Positions 59,401-64,000 of a stretch of DNA of 64,000 bases are shown piece after piece. The notes below the pieces were generated by a model. The model was not told the DNA's origin. It searched no databases and was given only the letters and a program-made list of their open reading frames with translations. This stretch comes from Trebouxia sp. TZW2008 (Eukaryota; Chlorophyta; Trebouxiophyceae; Trebouxiales; Trebouxiaceae): the NCBI GenBank assembly GCA_002118135.1, contig BDIU01000374.1, positions 380 through 64,379 of the forward strand, given 5' to 3'. Each line of letters opens with the position of its first letter. Position 1 is the first letter of the stretch. The translations under genes were made by a program, and so were the position numbers.

Positions 59401-62400
59401 ACCCCCNNCTATCATGCCTTCCAACCCCCCCCCCCCTCCCCCACCAACCCATGGCCTTCTGCTGGATACCCTCACATGACCCCCCACCCCTCTTCCTTTG
59501 AACAGAACCAAGTTGCTGACTTGACTGCATGCCTGCATGTGCAGGGGTGCCTGCTTGTGAACGCCCTGCTCTTCTTCTGCTGCTGTCAGATGGCAGCCTG
59601 CTCACCTACCAAGCCTTCCAAACCCCCCATGAACCCCTGGCCTTCCGCCGGATGCCCTTGGACTGGACCCCTCATCTGACCCCCCATCCCCAACCTACCC
59701 TACCCCACCCCAATGCTGTCCAGCCAAGCACGCGCATGCAGGTAAACCCATGATCACCTACAGTTGGTGACACTAATGGCAATGCTGTTATGAAGTCAAG
59801 TATCAGAGTTGACCGCTTCATGTCAGGCTCATGTCACTTTGGTCAGTCCTGGCGCAGCAAACACATACTTTTGAGGCTGCAGCAGATGGTTCATGCAAAT
59901 TGTGGACTGGCAGGGGTGAAGCATGTCTTGTGTGACATGATTGAGAGCATCACATAGGCAAGGATGCTGTGAAAATGACCGCTGGCCATGACGTCAATGC
60001 CATGTTGCGTGCATGATTGCGCGCGTGGGTGCGTGCGTGCGTGCGTATGTGTGTGTCTCAAGTGCCTATGGAATATGCTACAAGCTTTCTGCGCCTGGTT
60101 TCAGAGTATAATGCTGATACAAGGACAGCAGCCGCAGCCTTGTGCAGCTGTTTTGATTTGCATGTCAAGTGGCCGAGATCCCAACACCTTTTTGCTTGAT
60201 AAACATGGCCACGTGCGGTCACTGAGCCTGATTTGCTGCAGACATTTGGGAACCTGGGGGAAGCTCTTGCATGGAGCGGCATCTTCATCTCAGGACCCAG
60301 GCCTTTGTGGCTCCTAGCTTGCAGGTGACCATGCTGTGCCTGCTATGCATGCTTTGCCTGCTGTACATGCTTTGCTTGTTGCTTTGACGTGACTGCATGG
60401 CAATCTCATGTGTCCTGTTCTGACTGATCTTGTTATCTTGCCTGTATCAGCAAGCCCAGTATGCATAAGTGTTGTCAACACTGACAAAGACGAATGAATG
60501 TGAGACGACCACAGCCTCTGGAAGTTATTCCATTTCAGTCAAAAGCATCTCTAAGAGCTTGCAGCCTTCATGCTTCTGAGAAACGACTTTCAGAGTTGCA
60601 ACTACTTGCTGCTACATGCATGTTTGTGGAAAAGGTGCATGGGTGTGCAGGGGCACACTTCTTCCTCACCCCATGGAGGTGGAAGGAGCGGTCTCAGGCT
60701 TCACGCCCTTCCACAATGTCAACTGCCCTCAGGAAAGCCTCTTCTTCTCTGAGCACTGCTTTCTAGTGTCTATCCTGCTTTGATGTGAGCTTTGGCCCAT
60801 TGTTCATGTGAACAGCAAGGGTCTCAACCCCAGAACCTGCCTCATTGCATTCAGCACAGAAGGTGTTTGGTATTGTACAGCATTGTTGCTGTATTATGAC
60901 GCCGGAAAATGTGACAGTCTATTGGTTTTGAACAACAGTAGTGCCCCAATATAATTGGCAGAGGCAAGTCAATGCTATGCTTTGCTGCACAGGGTTTCAT
61001 CACAGCAGTAGGAGAGGACCACAGCGGTGTGTTGAAGATCTGTCAGATGCCAATCAAGGTACATCTGGACACCCCCTGGCCCCTGCAGAGGGTACCCCAA
61101 CATGCAACCCCTCACAGGTACAGACCATTATGGTACAATATTTGACAGCGTTTGCAGTTGCCAGATGCCCATCAAGGTACATCTGGGCACCCCCTGGCCC
61201 CTGCAGAGGATATCCCAACATGCAACCCCCAACAGGTATAGCTCGACAAAGATTTGGCCTTGCGCGATTCTGCAGCCATCAACCTTGAACTGAGCATCAG
61301 CCACCAGTCCGGAAATATACCAAATTTGACGCACATGCCCGAGCAAATGAAACCAAACAAGGTGAAGATATCTTTCTTGTCAGTTTCTTCTGCTGTGCAC
61401 CTTGTTGTGGTAGTTGTTTGCTGATGATACGTGGCCTAATTGTTGTGGTTGTTTGCCTAATTCAGCCTAGCCCAGGAAGCCAGCTTGCAGTCAATTGAAG
61501 AACATGCAGCAAGGAGTTGACCCAAGGCTCCAGAAGTCTAAGCCTGTTTGTGCCCCAATGGATCAGATATGAGCAATGGTAGTGCAGACCAAAGCAGTGA
61601 CGGGCGACACAGCAGCAATGGCCGCAACAAAGGGTCAGAGGATCTTGCCTGTGATGTGATGATGATGATCTGTTGTTACCCTGAGGCCAGCCTGTACATG
61701 GTGCGTGTCTCCAAGGAGAGTAGCAAGTACAACTCCACAGGACCAGAGACAGACCAGCTCAGACTAAACGCAAGTCAGCTGTCAGAAGCATGTAGGTCTT
61801 GTGGGGGATGCAGGATCTGTTGTAACCCTGAGGCCAGCCTATACATGGTACTTGTCTCCAAGAAGAGTAGCGGGTACAACTCTATAGGACCACAGACAGA
61901 CCAACTCAGACTGAATGCAAGTCAGCAGTCAGAAGCATTGCAGTCCCTGTATGAGATGCAGGATTTGCTACTATCCTGAGGCCAGCCTGTACATGGTGCT
62001 CGTCTCCAAGCATAGTGGACACAAGCAGTGGCTGGAAGCTAAACAGGCAGAAGATATGCACCCATTACAGTTGCATGCAAGTCAGCAGGCAGAAGCAACT
62101 AGGCCTTGCATACGATGCAGTATATAACGCATTGAATGTCACTTGACAGAAACAATCTGGTGTTGCATGTCATACAGGATCTGCTACTACCCTGAGGCCA
62201 GCCTGTACATGGTGCTTGTCTCCAAGGAGAGTGGACACAATCAGTGGCTGGAAGCTGAAGAGGAAGGGGATATGCATGCAGCCTACAGCTACGCCTTGGC
62301 CAAGCAAGCTGCCAAGCTCAAGCCAACTGAGTTGGGCTATGAGGTAGGCATAACATATGCCTCTCTCTACGCGCTGTACAATCTTGATGTCAAGCTCAAA

Positions 62401-64000
62401 GCGTGTGTGCTCTGGAGTCTCGTCCTGCCCTGCTGCCCTGTTGCCCTCCCTTTCTGCCCTTTTGCTCTGCCTGTTGATCCTGCCCTCTGATGGTTCCCGT
62501 GTACTCAGCTCAGATGCTTGCAGCATACAGCTATGCTTTGGCCAAACCGGCTGTCAGGCTCAAGTCAGCTGAGATGGGCTATGACATATATGGTTCTGAG
62601 CATGAGCTTGATCAAACTTGTTCTTAATCTGCAAGCATGCCGCCCGACAGCCCTGCCATCCTGCCCTGCGCCCAATGCTCCCATATTGCCCTTCAATCCT
62701 GTTATCCCCATCCTGCCGTACGACCTGCCATCCTGCTTGTCTGGGTTTTCTGCATTCTGGCAGCTATTGCACATGCCTTGCACAGGCTCTGGACTGAAAG
62801 ACCCTCAGTGGGCTTGCTGCCATTGTTGCCTTTGGCTGTCAACGGCAATGTGTGCGCGAGGTGTCTTTTATGTTACAGGTGCGCCTGATGCAGCCTGGGC
62901 TTTGGAAGACCATTTTCAGTTATGCCCTGGGGCCAGCTGAGGATGCCCTGTGCGTCAAGGCCATGCAGCTCAAGAATGCCAAAGGTGCTTGCTTCCTTCC
63001 CCTTGTCACACTTGCTGTTCGCCGCTGTCTACTGCTGTCTGCTGCTGCCCCATACCGCCTCCTGTTGTATTGTGTGGTGTCCCATGCCAAAGTTGGTTGC
63101 AATCTTTTCATGATCATGTCATGTTGAGAGCTGCCTATCATCGTCTATAAAACCACCATGGTTCTTTTTGCTGCTGTGTACCCTTGTCTACTGTGCTTTA
63201 GCATGCAATGGTTCTCACTGATGACAGCAGTGTGTGTTGGGTGTGTAGGAGAGAGTCAACCTCTGGTAGCAGTGGGCACCTCCCAATCCTTTGGGGAAGA
63301 TTATCCGGCCACTGGCCGTGTGCTCTTGTTTGAGATCATCAGGAAAGCCGCCCCTTCTTCTTCTGCCCCTCAGGCAGAAGAGGAATGGGACACCAACATG
63401 ATCTATGCAAGGTGCGCTGCTCTTCTGAGTTGTCACCTTTCAGGCTGGTTCAGTCATGTCGCCCTTGACAGCCGTGCTTGCACTGCATCATGTTTCCAGT
63501 GCAGCCTTGACAACTGCAACCCTTGTGCTGTTCACAGCTTACCTGTGACACAGCAAGGCCTTTGCATCAAGCCATGCTGCTGTGGTCATGACTGGACAAG
63601 GCATTCTATGAAGGCTGTTGTGCTGTGCTGAGCTGCACGTCTGTATTCTGCTGCTGGGAGCAGCTGTCTACAGCTTTTTTACAAAAGGCAGTCATCAGGC
63701 AGTTGGCCAACTTGAATGACTTGACCAGTCTCTGGTGCAAAGCCACAACCTGAGTGCAATGTGTGGAGCGATAATTCTGTGAGGTCAAGTCGCGATGGCA
63801 TTGCATAGAGTGTTTTGTCGGTGACCGTTGCCATGCTGTGTTGCTCATGTGTTGAATGCTGTATTGCAGGGAGTTCAGAGGGCCAGTGACTAACCTGGCA
63901 AGCCTGGAGGGTCACATCATCCTGACCATTGCTTATTGCCGGGAGATATACTAGAACAGTCTGATTGCTCATGTATTGCATGCTGTATTGCAGAGAGGTG
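46929..64000 (+). CDS. CPSF160: Cleavage and polyadenylation specificity factor, 160-kDa subunit; 5' start not found, 3' end beyond window
   Basis: Scaffold of the CPSF complex in pre-mRNA 3'-end processing. Exons recognised: 46929-47040, 47448-47592, 48213-48416, 49779-50039, 50901-51044, 51823-51999, 53170-53286, 54403-54588, 55262-55466, 55750-55988, 57118-57307, 58071-59008, about 59545-59741, 60242-60324, 60651-60765, 60993-61117, 62178-62343, 62879-62984, 63249-63411. Phases agree except at the unresolved 59008/59545 junction. Family landmarks in order: VESMAVLR, FRDAKLSVLDWD, TSSLHYFEG, GRCAAVL, NEPVLLVLHE, HVWLSKTTLALLLKSG, LGSCLANSLL, VACSGQGKQGALSIL, IADPYVLLHFSDGS, LQIFTLPGMELLFSF, GIFISGPRPLWLL, FTPFHNVNCP, LKICQMP, YYPEASLYMVLVS, LVAVGTSQSFGEDYPATGRVLLFEI. 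That is about 1290 residues, with perhaps 100-200 missing at the C-terminus. The first intron seen has a GC donor. Confidence 0.94.
47065..47175 (+). mobile_element. SINE/LINE-tail-like dispersed element, copy 5
   Basis: Fits the family core with more changes (GAGGCGAGACTGG, CACACCCAGCGCACGTGCCG, ACATGTGCAAAG) and ends in (ATC/ATT)n at 47125-47170. It lies in the first recognised CPSF160 intron. Confidence 0.5.
47915..48665 (+). repeat. Copies on both sides of CPSF160 exon 48213-48416
   Basis: Two copies of the 5' half precede the exon: 47923-47965 is short, and 48013-48175 runs nearly to the end of the acidic stretch and is almost identical. Three copies of its 3' edge follow at about 48440-48495, 48520-48575 and 48598-48640, each built on a GGGCAAxAGxTxxG(T/G)CxxxxxTG core. 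The first two end in a CAGGTG donor. Confidence 0.95.
48955..50220 (+). repeat. Five upstream copies and one downstream copy of CPSF160 exon 49779-50039
   Basis: Upstream copies of the 5' half start near 48955, 49107, 49263, 49450 and 49640, all built on GAGACATGGTGTTCCTACAC-like sequence and the NEPVLLxLHE codons. The 3' half (TTCAAGTTGATTGCTGTGCC through ATGATCATCTACTACACA) recurs once downstream at 50146-50218. Confidence 0.95.
50410..51215 (+). repeat. Copies on both sides of CPSF160 exon 50901-51044
   Basis: Four upstream copies of the 5' half (about 50412-50465, 50525-50580, 50660-50710, 50792-50875) share GGxGGGTxxGCAGG and GTxGTGAACTCACATGCC; the second is the least clear. One downstream copy of the 3' part (51098-51209) keeps EIDIEGDVLPAELAASHATKY and a GTGAG donor. 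Confidence 0.93.
51610..51822 (+). repeat. Two upstream copies of the start of CPSF160 exon 51823-51999
   Basis: Units of about 100 bp at 51617-51705 and 51706-51815 repeat the GTCATGCAxGAAGC acceptor and the TTTxAATTTGGACCTCAGCG codons. Confidence 0.93.
52080..52400 (+). repeat. Intronic tandem repeat without an evident exon
   Basis: Roughly 120-bp units around 52085-52205, 52206-52335 and 52336-52390 share GAGGCC(C/T)GTCGCTCA, CTCTGxTCTGAGC, CTAAGCGTCC and TGTCTGCCTTCTGTTGA. I find no functional exon that these copy. Confidence 0.7.
52775..53890 (+). repeat. Array of up to eight copies around CPSF160 exon 53170-53286
   Basis: Two 5'-side copies (52780-52870 and 52970-53060) precede the exon. 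At least four 3'-side copies follow (53335-53418, 53470-53610, 53695-53767, 53830-53882), each with GGxTCCTGCCTxGCTxACTC, then GTxACAGATCATCAGGTG-like donor sequence. The working exon is in the middle. Confidence 0.95.
54920..55592 (+). repeat. Copies on both sides of CPSF160 exon 55262-55466
   Basis: Copies of the 5' half begin at 54926 and 55087 (GTTGCTGAxxCxxTxCTxGG, then GACATGAGCATAGGGG). A copy of the 3' half (55493-55584) keeps GCAGGGGGCCCTTGCCATGCTxAGGAG and a CCAGGTG donor. Confidence 0.95.
56020..56275 (+). repeat. Downstream copies of the 3' edge of CPSF160 exon 55750-55988
   Basis: AACCACACCTTGATCATTCAGGTCTGCAT recurs in the main at 56047-56075 after the true end at 55988. A weaker copy (ACCATTGCTGCTGGCGATGT ... 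CTTGATTATTCA) lies at 56210-56260. Confidence 0.9.
56420..56530 (-). mobile_element. SINE/LINE-tail-like dispersed element, copy 6 (reverse) with (ATT)n tail
   Basis: On the minus strand: GGCGAGATAGGACTTGTGCC, CACACATACCTAGCAGC, CTGGAACATGTAATAAT, then (TTA)n. This is the same order as the plus-strand copies and confirms that the AT-rich tail belongs to the element. Confidence 0.65.
56925..57490 (+). repeat. Copies on both sides of CPSF160 exon 57118-57307
   Basis: An upstream copy (56926-57040) shares AACAGGAGTGAAGGTGCTAG and GCCCTCCATGGAxTGGCGCC with the exon. A downstream copy of the 3' half (57385-57485) keeps CTAATCCCTATGTxGTGCTG and the SDGSAVLLS codons. Confidence 0.95.
57785..57855. 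repeat. 75-bp dispersed repeat, copy 3 (reverse)
   Basis: AACGCATACTAGTTGGGCTCA, AAGGCCTTGCTAGGTATGTATAG and TCACCAAGCGACTGTC match the reverse complement of 38745-38820. Confidence 0.75.
59230..59475 (+). repeat. Upstream copy of CPSF160 exon 59545-59741 with a poly-C tract and two N bases
   Basis: TTGACTGCATGCxTxCAxGTGCAG and the LLLLLSDGSLL codons at 59270-59365 repeat 59520-59620. After GCATTCCAA a run of about 30 C follows, then NN at 59407-59408 and a second partial copy. The Ns show that the assembler could not resolve the C tract. Confidence 0.9.
61155..61240 (+). repeat. Downstream copy of the 3' half of CPSF160 exon 60993-61117
   Basis: CAGATGCCCATCAAGGTACAT, then ACCCCCTGGCCCCTGCAGAGG and CCCAACATGCAACCCC repeat 61045-61117 almost exactly and end in CAGGTATAG. 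Confidence 0.95.
61655..62600 (+). repeat. Copies around CPSF160 exon 62178-62343
   Basis: Three upstream copies of the 5' half (about 61668-61790, 61812-61935, 61964-62110) read CTGAGGCCAGCCTGTACATGG or close to it and the ASLYMVxVSK codons. One downstream copy of the 3' end (62510-62590) follows. The functional exon is the only one with the full 55 codons and the correct entry phase. Confidence 0.95.
63862..64000 (+). pseudogene. Decayed copy of the next CPSF160 exon, plus the start of another copy at the window edge
   Basis: 63870-63954 follows a TTGCAG acceptor in the expected phase and reads EFRGPVTNLASLEGHIILT, matching the family motif near the CPSF160 C-terminus, but runs into a TAG with no donor. 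A second TTGCAG followed by AGAGGTG starts at 63994, in the same phase, and is probably the working exon continuing past the window. Confidence 0.6.

Overview
The window is nuclear DNA of an intron-rich eukaryote, most likely a green alga. Every gene I could assemble is cut into 2-20 exons with GT-AG (occasionally GC-AG) introns, and the proteins are plant/algal-type: MORN-repeat PIP5 kinases, an SPB4-type RNA helicase, a CPSF160 and a plant-type pantetheine-phosphate adenylyltransferase. A trebouxiophyte-like alga is my guess from gene style alone. There is no bacterial operon structure, and I found no rRNA, tRNA or CRISPR.

Layout: a LINE fragment (1-208); PIP5K-A on minus (538-12717); PIP5K-B on plus (13550-26122); a CoaD-like adenylyltransferase on minus (26765-28929); a signal-peptide/coiled-coil/membrane protein on plus (29357-35949); a small putative membrane protein on minus (about 36697-37218); an SPB4/DDX55 helicase on plus (37287-43178); a 54-aa membrane protein on minus (45395-45646); and CPSF160 on plus (about 46929 to beyond 64000). 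The eight genes alternate strand without exception, giving four divergent and three convergent pairs. The exon models were built by joining splice sites by eye. Reading phase is consistent at almost every junction of the larger genes, which is the main support for the models.

The striking feature is the introns. Most introns of PIP5K-A, PIP5K-B, the coiled-coil gene, the helicase and CPSF160 hold one to eight decayed tandem copies of the neighbouring exon edge. Copies of the 5' half of an exon, with its acceptor, lie upstream of the working exon. Copies of the 3' half, with its donor, lie downstream. Some copies are almost identical and therefore recent (178-bp units near 24.2-24.5 kb, 181-bp units near 25.2-25.75 kb); others are barely recognisable. 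The adenylyltransferase gene shows none. This looks like a genome in which repeated tandem duplication across splice junctions lengthens introns and plants decoy splice sites.

Functionally the genes are mostly housekeeping: phosphoinositide signalling (two paralogues head to head), CoA synthesis, 60S ribosome biogenesis and mRNA 3'-end formation. PIP5K-B appears to carry an N-terminal polytopic membrane domain spliced in frame to MORN repeats and the lipid kinase, an unusual architecture. Dispersed repeats include TA-flanked pogo-like MITEs, a family resembling a SINE or LINE 3' tail with AT-rich tails, and a 75-bp repeat.
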